Shown: positions 1 to 7,243 of the stretch, in pieces | How the letters are laid out: every line of letters starts with the position of its first letter | Position numbering within the stretch: position 1 is the first letter of the stretch | NCBI GenBank assembly: GCA_028703545.1 | Contig: JAQVMR010000004.1 | Location: forward strand, 1 to 28,477 | Reading direction: 5' to 3' | DNA length: 28,477 bases | Origin: Patescibacteria group bacterium | GTDB lineage: Bacteria > Patescibacteriota > Patescibacteriia > UBA1558 > S5-K13 | Translations under genes and position numbers: made by a program | Notes under the pieces: generated by a model | The model's input: only the letters and a program-made list of their open reading frames with translations | The model's database searches: none | Told to the model about the DNA's origin: nothing

Positions 1-2
1 AA

Positions 3-677
3 AAACATATAAAAGCTGGTGCAAAAAAAGTTATCATTTCAGCTCCTGCAAAAGGTGAAAACGTTGAAACAGTAGTTCTAGGCGTAAATGAAGAAAAAAT
101 AAAAAAATCTACAAATGTTTATGATTTAGCGTCATGTACAACAAATTGTATTGCACCAGTTATGAAAATAATAAGCGATAATTTTACAATAGAAAAAGCT
201 TTGATGACTACAGTTCATGCTTATACTGCTGATCAAAATATTATGGATGGTCCTCATAAAGATTTAAGACGCGCGAGAGCAGCAGCAATGAACATTATTC
301 CAACATCAACCGGAGCAGCAATTGCTGTTACTCGTGCAATTCCAAAGCTTAAAGGAAAATTTGATGGATTTGCAATCAGAGTTCCAGTTATCGATGGATC
401 ATTATCAGATATCACAATAAAATTAAAAGAAAATGTTACAATAGAAAAAATTAATGAATTATTTGTAAAAATGTCAAAAGACAAAAAATTCAAAGGAATA
501 CTTGTGACGACAAAAGATCCCGTTGTCTCATGTGATATCATAGGAAACTCGCATTCATCAATACTAGATTTATTACTTACAAATGTAATGGATGGAAATT
601 TAGTAAAACTTGTTTCTTGGTATGATAATGAATGGGGATTCTCAAATAGAATGATTGAGTTGTGTGAAAAAATTTAA
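3..677 (+). CDS. gap: Glyceraldehyde-3-phosphate dehydrogenase, 5'-truncated by window edge
   Basis: This is glycolytic GAPDH, which converts glyceraldehyde-3-phosphate, phosphate and NAD(P)+ to 1,3-bisphosphoglycerate in the cytoplasm. The frame is open from base 3, so the N-terminal Rossmann part lies outside the window. The first in-frame ATG (162) is internal and is not the start. The catalytic motif SCTTNC is visible, with the nucleophilic Cys codon at 135-137. After it come the catalytic His in TVHAYTADQ, the phosphate-binding segment NIIPTSTGAA, and the C-terminal SWYDNEWGFSNRM signature. It is followed 12 nt downstream by a DNA methyltransferase on the same strand, with no terminator seen between them. 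Identification is secure. The cofactor preference cannot be judged because the N-terminal half is missing. Confidence 0.97.
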   Translation, partial: KHIKAGAKKVIISAPAKGENVETVVLGVNEEKIKKSTNVYDLASCTTNCIAPVMKIISDNFTIEKALMTTVHAYTADQNIMDGPHKDLRRARAAAMNIIPTSTGAAIAVTRAIPKLKGKFDGFAIRVPVIDGSLSDITIKLKENVTIEKINELFVKMSKDKKFKGILVTTKDPVVSCDIIGNSHSSILDLLLTNVMDGNLVKLVSWYDNEWGFSNRMIELCEKI

Positions 678-689
678 TTTTAATTAAAA

Positions 690-1499
690 ATGAAAACTCT
701 TTACTATTCAAAACCTGGTTTTAGATTACATCTCGCAGATTGTTTAAATGTACTTGCAAAAATCAAAGAAAATTCTGTTGATATGATTTTTGCTGATCCA
801 CCATATAATTTATCAAATGGTGGTTTTACTTTACATGCAGGAAAAATGGTAAGCGTAAATAAGGGTGATTGGGATAAAAGTAGGGGCTTTCTAGATGATT
901 ATGATTTTCATTATAAATGGCTAGAGGCATGTAGAAAAGTTTTAAAACCAAATGGAACTCTTTGGGTTAGCGGAACATATCACTCAATTTACCAATGTGG
1001 CCATGCGTTACAATCCCTTGGTTATCATATTCTAAATGATATTGCATGGTTTAAACCAAATGCTTCACCAAATTTAAGTTGCAGATTTTTTACCGCTAGT
1101 CATGAAACATTAATCTGGGCAAGAAAAGATAAAAAAGCCAAACACATTTTTAATTATGACAAAATGAAAAATGGAAATTGGAATGGTGATTTTATAAAAA
1201 AGCCAAACACACAAATGAGATCTGTTTGGGCAATTACTACTCCAAAACCAGATGAAAAAAAATTTGGAAAACATCCAACACAAAAACCAGTTGAGCTATT
1301 AAGAAGAATTATTTTAGCCAGTACAAATGAAAGAGCTATTGTTTTAGATCCATTTACCGGAAGCTCTACAACTGGAATTGTAGCAAGATCTTTAAACAGA
1401 CAATTTATTGGAATAGATACAGAAAAAAAATATTTAGATTTATCAATAAAAAGAGTGGGAGAATTAGATAAAAACATAAAAAACAAATTAAATATATGA
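690..1499 (+). CDS. Type II DNA adenine-N6 methyltransferase, DpnA-like (beta class)
   Basis: A 269-residue DNA methyltransferase that should transfer a methyl group from S-adenosylmethionine to adenine. Catalytic motif IV, DPPY (residues 36-39, in FADPPYNL), comes before the SAM-binding motif I, DPFTGSSTTG (from about residue 220). This is the beta-class order, and DPPY rather than SPPY favours N6-adenine over N4-cytosine. HPTQKP and FIGID also match the family. The N-terminal half (PPYNLSNGG, a VSVNKGDWDK segment, PNLSCRFFT) closely resembles the DpnA/M2.DpnII group, whose known members modify GATC. Target specificity here is inferred from that likeness only. The stop codon overlaps the start of the nuclease gene (ATGA), a typical restriction-modification pair. 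It ends in TGA, which supports the standard genetic code. Confidence 0.9.
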   Translation: MKTLYYSKPGFRLHLADCLNVLAKIKENSVDMIFADPPYNLSNGGFTLHAGKMVSVNKGDWDKSRGFLDDYDFHYKWLEACRKVLKPNGTLWVSGTYHSIYQCGHALQSLGYHILNDIAWFKPNASPNLSCRFFTASHETLIWARKDKKAKHIFNYDKMKNGNWNGDFIKKPNTQMRSVWAITTPKPDEKKFGKHPTQKPVELLRRIILASTNERAIVLDPFTGSSTTGIVARSLNRQFIGIDTEKKYLDLSIKRVGELDKNIKNKLNI

Positions 1500-2119
1500 A
1501 AATAATAACAAGATCAGTTGCCATTAAAAATTTAAAAAAGCATGTAAAAAAAAGTTTAAGAGATTTGGCAAAAGAACATGGAATTACAACATATGAAACT
1601 GGCAAACAAAATAAGGGTTGGAAAGGTCTTGTTTTAGAGAGATTAGCAGGATTACAAACTAATATATCGAAAGCGCCAAATGGTTTATCTTGGGAATTAA
1701 AATCAGTTAGTTTTGTTTATGATAAAGATAATAAATTGAAACCAAAGGAAACAATGGCCATAACAATGATTAATCCTAAAGAATTAAAAAAGGATGATTT
1801 TTTTCATAGTCATTGTTGGGCAAAATTAAAATCAATAATTTTTTGTGCCGTTGCTTGGCATGGAAAAAATGCAAATGAAGCAGAATTAATAAAAGTTGCA
1901 AGTTTGGATTTTGCAGAGGACGATGATTTAATTAGGGAAATAAAAGGAGATTATGATTTTATAAGAAATAAATTAATTAAAAATGGTTTTAATAGTCTAA
2001 CAGGAAAAGATGGAAAATGGATACAGGCAAGAACAAAGGGACCTGGTCATGGATCTACCAGTAGAGCTTTTTATGCAAGAAAAGAATTAGTAAAAAAGAT
2101 CTTTGAAATAGCATCTTAA
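1496..2119 (+). CDS. MutH / Sau3AI / MvaI-BcnI-family endonuclease, restriction partner
   Basis: A 207-residue protein of the MutH-like nuclease superfamily, probably the restriction enzyme paired with the methyltransferase it overlaps by 4 nt. The segment GWKGLVLERL (residues 41-50) corresponds to the region carrying the first catalytic Glu (E48). WELK (66-69) gives the E-x-K metal-binding pair (E67, K69). The late segment GPGHGSTSRAFYARK (from about 182) matches the conserved helix and strand near the C-terminus, comparable to the FYLKK region of MutH. The Asp found seven residues before E-x-K in E. coli MutH is not at that spacing here, which fits a MvaI/BcnI-type variant better than true MutH. 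Length is near that of MutH (about 229). Function in restriction rather than mismatch repair is inferred from the adjacent methyltransferase. Confidence 0.78.
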   Translation: MKIITRSVAIKNLKKHVKKSLRDLAKEHGITTYETGKQNKGWKGLVLERLAGLQTNISKAPNGLSWELKSVSFVYDKDNKLKPKETMAITMINPKELKKDDFFHSHCWAKLKSIIFCAVAWHGKNANEAELIKVASLDFAEDDDLIREIKGDYDFIRNKLIKNGFNSLTGKDGKWIQARTKGPGHGSTSRAFYARKELVKKIFEIAS

Positions 2120-2127
2120 ATAATTTT

Positions 2128-3021
2128 ATGTTACAAATCTCAATAATAATCGTAAACTACAAAGTAAAAGATTTACTTGATAAAACATTATTTTCGCTTT
2201 TTGAATTTAACAAAAATATAAATTTAGATGTTATAGTAGTTGATAATGATTCAAATGATGGAAGCGAAGACATGGTTCACTCCAAATATCCACAGGTTAG
2301 ATATATAGAGTCGGGTGAAAATCTTGGTTTTGCAAAAGCAAATAATATTGCTTATAAATTAGCTAAATATGATCATATCCTACTACTAAACCCAGATACA
2401 GAATTCATTGAATCAGATTCACTTAAAAAAATAATTGAAATTTTTGACTCACGTGAAAATATCGGAGCAATTGCATGTAAATTATTAAATAGTGACTCTA
2501 CACTTCAACCATCGTGCAGAAAACTTCCTACTTTATCATCACAAATTTTTGTGTTATTAAAATTACACAATTTTTTTCCTCGTTTAATTCTTGCAATTAG
2601 AAAATATTACATGCTTGATTTTGACTATAATAGCGAAAAAAAAGTGGATCAAGTTATGGGTGCATTTTTACTAACTCATAAAAAAGTAATAGAGCAAGTT
2701 GGTGGATTATTAGACGAAGATTATTGGCTTTTATTTGAAGAAGTGGATCTATGTACAAGAATCAGAAAACATGGATTAGATATAATTTTTACTCCAATTA
2801 CAAGCATAAAACATCATAAAGGTGAGAGCTTTAAACAGGAAAAAATCCTAAAAAATCAAAGAACTTTTAATAATAGTCTACTAGTATATTTCAAAAAACA
2901 TAAAAGTAAATTGCGGGTTTTAATTTTACGATTTTTTATGTTTTTAAACTGGTTTATTGTAAGATTAGTTGTACTTTTTGCAAAACTACATATTTTACCT
3001 AAAAAAAAGAAATATTTATAA
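2128..3021 (+). CDS. Glycosyltransferase family 2 (rhamnosyltransferase-like)
   Basis: A 297-residue inverting GT-A fold glycosyltransferase, probably adding a sugar to a lipid-linked surface glycan at the inner face of the membrane. The N-terminus reads ISIIIVNYK, with nucleotide-sugar binding VDNDSNDGS (from residue 38), then GFAKANN and the LNPDT motif (87-91) that serves as the metal-binding DxD equivalent in the WbbL-like branch. The acceptor-side motif EEVDLCTRIRKHG lies near residues 203-215. The last 30 residues are hydrophobic and then basic, suggesting membrane association. It opens a run of polysaccharide genes and joins the next gene through a TAATG stop/start overlap, which implies translational coupling. 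Donor and acceptor cannot be told from sequence. Confidence 0.9.
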   Translation: MLQISIIIVNYKVKDLLDKTLFSLFEFNKNINLDVIVVDNDSNDGSEDMVHSKYPQVRYIESGENLGFAKANNIAYKLAKYDHILLLNPDTEFIESDSLKKIIEIFDSRENIGAIACKLLNSDSTLQPSCRKLPTLSSQIFVLLKLHNFFPRLILAIRKYYMLDFDYNSEKKVDQVMGAFLLTHKKVIEQVGGLLDEDYWLLFEEVDLCTRIRKHGLDIIFTPITSIKHHKGESFKQEKILKNQRTFNNSLLVYFKKHKSKLRVLILRFFMFLNWFIVRLVVLFAKLHILPKKKKYL

Positions 3022-4514
3022 TGTTTAATTTTCTAAAAAATAAATACTTTTCAGTAACATTTTTGTCTCTTGTAATATTAGATGTTATTTTTTTCTTTGC
3101 TCACGAATTTGAAATATTTAATAGCATTGCGTTTTTGCTTCTTGCAATTTTAATAATTTATCTAATCTCGCGTGATATAAAATGGATTATTTATATTAGT
3201 TTTTTAGAACTATTTGTGGGCTCTTTTGGAAGGCTAATAAGTATTGATTTATTTGATTTTCCATTGTCAATTAGAATATTTATTTTTGCAGTTTCATTTA
3301 TCGCTGGAATTATTTATATTGTAAAAAATAAAAAATTTGATTTTAGAAAAAGTAGTTACAGGTGGTTTCATGTTTTTTATATTTTAACTCTTATTTTGGG
3401 AATAATTATTGCAATAGTTAATAAAACAAATATTCCAAATATTTTCCTTGACATAAATAATTTTATATTTTTCTTAATTCTACCAATTTACTATCAGATT
3501 ATTAAGGATAAAAATGTTTTAAAAAATTTATTTTATATTTTTATTTCTGCAACCTTATTTTTGTCACTAAAAACAATAATTATTTTTTATTTATTTTCTC
3601 AACATTTTTCATGTTTAGATTTTACAATGCTATATAAATGGATTCGCGATACACGACTTGGGGAAATCACAAAAATGAATGATCATTTTTATAGAATATT
3701 TTTTCAAAGTCAAATTTATATAATGATTGCGTTTATAATAAATTTCACAATTTTAATATTTCAAAAATTAAATAAAAATGAAAAAATATTCTTCTATACT
3801 TTATTAATTTTAAATTTATCTGCTATTATAATTAGTTTTTCAAGAAGTTTTTGGCTAGGAATTTTTAGTGCATTATTTGTTTTATTTTTTATATTAATTT
3901 TTCAAAAAGAGAAATTTATAAATATCGTAAAATACTATTTAAAATTTTTAATAATTACAATCTCTTCATTAATTTTTATTTTTATTTTATTAAAAACTCC
4001 AAACACTAATATAAATTTCGCTAACATGTTGTCAGGTCGCGTAAGTGAGTCTGACGCGAGCACTAATTCTAGAATGGAATTGTTGCACCCAATGTTAAGC
4101 GATATAAAAAATTCTCCCATACTGGGTTATGGATTTGCCCATGAGATTACATATTTCTCAAAAGATCCAAGAAATTTAAATGATTTAAATCCTAACGGTC
4201 AGGTCACAACTTATAGTTTTGAGTGGGGTTGGCTAAGTTTTTGGCTTAAAATAGGCATTTTTGGACTATTATTTTACATAATTTTAAGCTTGAAAATAAT
4301 CAGAGATTCTGTTAAATTGATAAATAATAATGTAATGTTTATTTCATTATTACTTTCTTTTATAAGTATACTGGTGACTCACATATTTTCACCTTATTTA
4401 GATCATCCACTTGGACTTGGATTTGTAATGTTAATAATTAGTATCATTGATAAATATAAAATTTTTGCCGACTTTACACGCTGTCATTCTGAATTTGATT
4501 CAGAATCCCACTGA
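3021..4514 (+). CDS. O-antigen polymerase/ligase-like membrane protein (Wzy_C), C-terminus supplied by a repeat
   Basis: A 497-residue integral membrane protein with about ten or more hydrophobic segments, of the O-antigen ligase/polymerase (Wzy/WaaL) type. Such proteins polymerise or transfer lipid-linked glycans on the outer face of the membrane. SFSRSFWLGI (about residue 272) and the extracytoplasmic loop with NSRMELLHP and GYGFAHE (about 347-375) are the recognisable parts of the family domain. It sits between GT2 genes, so a role in the same surface glycan is likely. The last 18 codons (from residue 480, including the peptide CHSEFDSESH) and the stop lie inside a palindromic repeat element at 4458-4575. 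The natural C-terminus therefore seems to have been replaced by the insertion. Polymerase and ligase roles cannot be separated by sequence alone. Confidence 0.82.
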   Translation: MFNFLKNKYFSVTFLSLVILDVIFFFAHEFEIFNSIAFLLLAILIIYLISRDIKWIIYISFLELFVGSFGRLISIDLFDFPLSIRIFIFAVSFIAGIIYIVKNKKFDFRKSSYRWFHVFYILTLILGIIIAIVNKTNIPNIFLDINNFIFFLILPIYYQIIKDKNVLKNLFYIFISATLFLSLKTIIIFYLFSQHFSCLDFTMLYKWIRDTRLGEITKMNDHFYRIFFQSQIYIMIAFIINFTILIFQKLNKNEKIFFYTLLILNLSAIIISFSRSFWLGIFSALFVLFFILIFQKEKFINIVKYYLKFLIITISSLIFIFILLKTPNTNINFANMLSGRVSESDASTNSRMELLHPMLSDIKNSPILGYGFAHEITYFSKDPRNLNDLNPNGQVTTYSFEWGWLSFWLKIGIFGLLFYIILSLKIIRDSVKLINNNVMFISLLLSFISILVTHIFSPYLDHPLGLGFVMLIISIIDKYKIFADFTRCHSEFDSESH

Positions 4515-4575
4515 GAGAAGACGATACATAAAATATCCTGAAACAAATTCAGAACGACAGAAAAGCAAAAATTTT
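4458..4575. repeat. 118-bp palindromic (MITE/REP-like) element, copy 1
   Basis: An imperfect inverted repeat bounded by AAAATTTTTGC on the left and GCAAAAATTTT on the right. Inside are matching arms, CTGTCATTCTGAATTTGATT on the left and the complement of AAATTCAGAACGACAG on the right. Each arm is itself a small stem (TTCTGAA / TTCAGAA). A second copy of the same length lies at 24242-24359, between miaA and miaB. No transposase is encoded, so it is non-autonomous. It contains the 3' end and stop codon of the O-antigen polymerase gene and ends 10 nt before the next glycosyltransferase. Confidence 0.88.
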
Positions 4576-4585
4576 CAATAAATAA

Positions 4586-5602
4586 ATGTCTAAAATCAGT
4601 ATCAGCTTAGTAACGTGGAATGGAGAAAAATACATTAAACATTGTATTAATTCTATATTACAACAAACATTTAAAGATTATGAAGTCAATATTTTTGATA
4701 ATAATTCAAACGACACTACAATTGAAATTATAGAAAAAAACTTTCCATGCTTTAAAATATTCAAGAATAAAAAAAATATTGGATTTGCAGCAGCACACAA
4801 TAAATTGTTTGCCTGGGCTAAATCTGATTATATATTGTGTTTAAATCAAGATATAATAATGGAGCCTAATTTTTTAGAAAATGCTTTTGATTTTCTCCAT
4901 AATGCAAAAAACTTAGATAAAATAGCTGCTATAGAGCCAAAACTACTCCACTGGGAATTTAATAATGAGGACCCATATAATGCAGACAAGCATGGGAAAA
5001 CAAATATAATTGATACTTGTGGATTCGAAGTGTTTAGAAATCATAAAGTTATAGACGTTGGACAATTAGAGGAAGATGGTCAAAAATTTAATGAAAAAAA
5101 AGAAATTTTTGGAACATCGGCTGCGTGTCCCATATATTCTAAAAAAGTTCTTGAAAGTATAAAAATAAATAATGAATACTTTGATGAAGATTTTTTTAAC
5201 TACAAAGAAGATGTTGATCTAGCATTTCGTATAAGACTAGCTGGCTATAAATGCTATTTTTTAGCAAACGTAATTGCTTATCACGACAGATCAATAAAAA
5301 AGGGATTGAACGCGATTCAAAATAGAAAAAACAGGTCTTCTTGGGTAAATGAGTATTCATATAGAAACCATATTTATCTGTTAATAAAAAATGAATTTTT
5401 TGCAAACTTTATAAAATGCTTTTTTTCTTTATTTATTTATGAATTTAAAAAATTCATATATATATTATTTTTTGAACATGAAACGCTAAAATTTTTCTTT
5501 AAAAATTTTAAATTAATTTCAAAAATGTTTAAAAAAAGAAAATATATATTTAAAAATATTGTAAGAATAAAAAGTAGAGAATTATACAATTGGTATAAAT
5601 AA
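4586..5602 (+). CDS. Glycosyltransferase family 2
   Basis: A 338-residue GT-A fold glycosyltransferase. The start ISISLVTWNG is followed by the nucleotide-binding IFDNNSNDTT (about residues 36-45) and GFAAAHN. NQDIIME (about 91-97) stands in for the usual NPD metal-binding motif. The acceptor-side motif KEDVDLAFRIRLAGYKC lies around 210-226. The C-terminal about 60 residues carry an aromatic, hydrophobic stretch followed by Lys/Arg-rich sequence, suggesting an amphipathic membrane anchor. It follows the palindromic element directly and precedes another GT2 by 5 nt, so it belongs to the same surface-glycan cluster. There is no Shine-Dalgarno sequence at the start. The sugar specificity is unknown. 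Confidence 0.9.
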   Translation: MSKISISLVTWNGEKYIKHCINSILQQTFKDYEVNIFDNNSNDTTIEIIEKNFPCFKIFKNKKNIGFAAAHNKLFAWAKSDYILCLNQDIIMEPNFLENAFDFLHNAKNLDKIAAIEPKLLHWEFNNEDPYNADKHGKTNIIDTCGFEVFRNHKVIDVGQLEEDGQKFNEKKEIFGTSAACPIYSKKVLESIKINNEYFDEDFFNYKEDVDLAFRIRLAGYKCYFLANVIAYHDRSIKKGLNAIQNRKNRSSWVNEYSYRNHIYLLIKNEFFANFIKCFFSLFIYEFKKFIYILFFEHETLKFFFKNFKLISKMFKKRKYIFKNIVRIKSRELYNWYK

Positions 5603-5607
5603 AATTT

Positions 5608-6450
5608 ATGGATTTATCAATAATAATTTTAAATTATAAATCATCAAAACTCATAAAATATCAGTTAAAAAAATTGGCTAATTATAATTTTCAATTTGAT
5701 ACAGAGATTATTGTTATTGATAATAATTCTCAAGATGAGATACAAGAAGCTGTAAAAGAATTTCCTAATGTCAAATTTATTCAAACAGGAAAAAACATAG
5801 GACTTTGTGCTGCAAACAATCTAGCAGTAAAACAATCTAATGGAAAATATATATTGATATTAAATCCCGATATAAGAATAGAAAAATCTACAATAGAAAA
5901 GCTCTGCGAAACACTAAAATTAAATAATAATATTGGTCTCATTGGTCCGCGTCTTATAAATGCAGATGGTTCTTCACAGGAAACAAGTTTTAAATTTCCA
6001 AATATTTATTATCCATTATTTAGAAGAACCTTTTTAGAAAAAACAAAAATTGGACAAAAATGGCTTTACAATTTTTTACTCAAAGACAAAGACAGAACAA
6101 AAAATTTTGAAGTTGACTGGTTGCAGGGCGCTTGTTTTATGATAAAAAAAGAGATTTTTGAGAAAATAAAAGGATATGATGAAAAAATATTTATGTATTT
6201 AGATGATATGGATATATGTCGCAGAGTATGGGATGCTGGATATAGTGTTTATTATATGGGCGAAGTAAATGCAATTCACCTGCATCAAAAAATGTCTGCT
6301 GACAAAAATATATTTATTTCAATATTTACAAATAAATTATCTAGAATTCATATAAAAAGTTGGCTTTATTATACAAAAAAATACTGGGGTCTTAAATTTC
6401 CAAAAAATTGTCCTAGCTCTAAAAATTATTCAAACTCACAAGTTAAATAA
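5608..6450 (+). CDS. Glycosyltransferase family 2 (rhamnosyltransferase-like)
   Basis: A 280-residue GT2 enzyme related to the 2128-3021 protein. It shows LSIIILNYK at the start, VIDNNSQDE near residue 36, GLCAANN near 70, LNPDIRIE near 87-94 (metal/donor site) and LDDMDICRRVWDAGYSV near 200-216 (acceptor base region). It lacks the C-terminal hydrophobic tail of its two neighbours and ends in a short Lys/Ser-rich stretch. It is the last gene of the plus-strand glycan run. Its 3' end overlaps the 3' end of the convergent LigB/Memo-like gene by 25 nt, and no terminator is visible between them. It probably adds one residue of the same polysaccharide repeat unit; the substrate is unknown. Confidence 0.9.
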   Translation: MDLSIIILNYKSSKLIKYQLKKLANYNFQFDTEIIVIDNNSQDEIQEAVKEFPNVKFIQTGKNIGLCAANNLAVKQSNGKYILILNPDIRIEKSTIEKLCETLKLNNNIGLIGPRLINADGSSQETSFKFPNIYYPLFRRTFLEKTKIGQKWLYNFLLKDKDRTKNFEVDWLQGACFMIKKEIFEKIKGYDEKIFMYLDDMDICRRVWDAGYSVYYMGEVNAIHLHQKMSADKNIFISIFTNKLSRIHIKSWLYYTKKYWGLKFPKNCPSSKNYSNSQVK

Positions 6451-7238
6451 ATTTCATTAAACTCTCTTTCGAGTGATAAAATCTTTGGTGTTGATTTTTG
6501 ATGTGATAAATTATGTGAAATTACAGCAAATGGTTTAAGTCCCATGTAATTTCCGTGTTTAAACTCTTCGCAATGATCAAAAATATTATTATATTTTCTC
6601 TGTTCAATAGAGTCAACAAAAATTTTTAATAGTTTATCTACTTCATGAACATTTTCTTCTTTTATCTCTTTAATAAAATCTCCGCAGGCTATTAAAACAA
6701 TTCTCTCGTTAGCTTCTTCCATAAAATCTGATAATAATTCTCCGAATTTAATATGTTGTGATACATCACTCATAGAACAATTAATAACAACAAATTCTGT
6801 ATTTGTTTCTTCGTGCTTCATATCTTTTTCAAAACCCTTTGAGGATATATGATATTTATTTAAATAATAAAGGGGGACAAATGATTTATAATTTATTTCT
6901 GTGTCTGAAAAAATAGAAACAGGAAAAGCATTTTTTCTCAAAAAATATTTTAATTTAGTAGAAAAATCTAAGTCACCCTTCAACTCAAATTCAACAGATA
7001 AATCACCGAATTCTTTAAAATTTATTTTATATGTCTCGCATTGATTTATAGAAATATTATTAAACTTATTATATTCAGGCATTATTATAATAATTTTTTG
7101 AGGATCAATGCTATAAATTTTTTGTCTTATATACTTCCATGCCGTAATTGATTTTTTGAGTTTATCGGAATGCTCTTTGCCTATTCTAGAAATAAGCAAA
7201 GGATTATGCGGTGACAAAATTGTATAAATTTCTTTCAT
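6426..7238 (-). CDS. LigB / Memo-like (class III extradiol dioxygenase-fold) protein
   Basis: A 270-residue protein resembling the LigB-type family to which Memo (AmmeMemoRadiSam protein B) belongs. The N-terminus LSPHNPLLI carries the first conserved His (H11). It is followed by a helix ending in the strand KIIIIMPEY; the family normally has another metal-binding His at that strand end (SPH-type), replaced here by MPEY. The C-terminal section EFKHGNYMGLKP followed by an ISHNLSHQKS stretch looks like the late substrate/metal loop. It is the last of three minus-strand genes with an AmrS-type radical SAM enzyme, 5 nt after the secreted repeat protein. That neighbourhood supports the Memo-side assignment, but no AMMECR1 gene is present here. 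Enzyme activity is doubtful given the changed metal site. Confidence 0.65.
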   Translation of the reverse strand: MKEIYTILSPHNPLLISRIGKEHSDKLKKSITAWKYIRQKIYSIDPQKIIIIMPEYNKFNNISINQCETYKINFKEFGDLSVEFELKGDLDFSTKLKYFLRKNAFPVSIFSDTEINYKSFVPLYYLNKYHISSKGFEKDMKHEETNTEFVVINCSMSDVSQHIKFGELLSDFMEEANERIVLIACGDFIKEIKEENVHEVDKLLKIFVDSIEQRKYNNIFDHCEEFKHGNYMGLKPFAVISHNLSHQKSTPKILSLEREFNEIYLTCEFE

Positions 7239-7243
7239 ATTTT

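Noticed and set aside
690..2119. Avoidance of GATC as proof of a GATC-specific restriction system
   Set aside because: GATC sites are present in many genes here, so there is no clear depletion by eye; specificity stays inferred.
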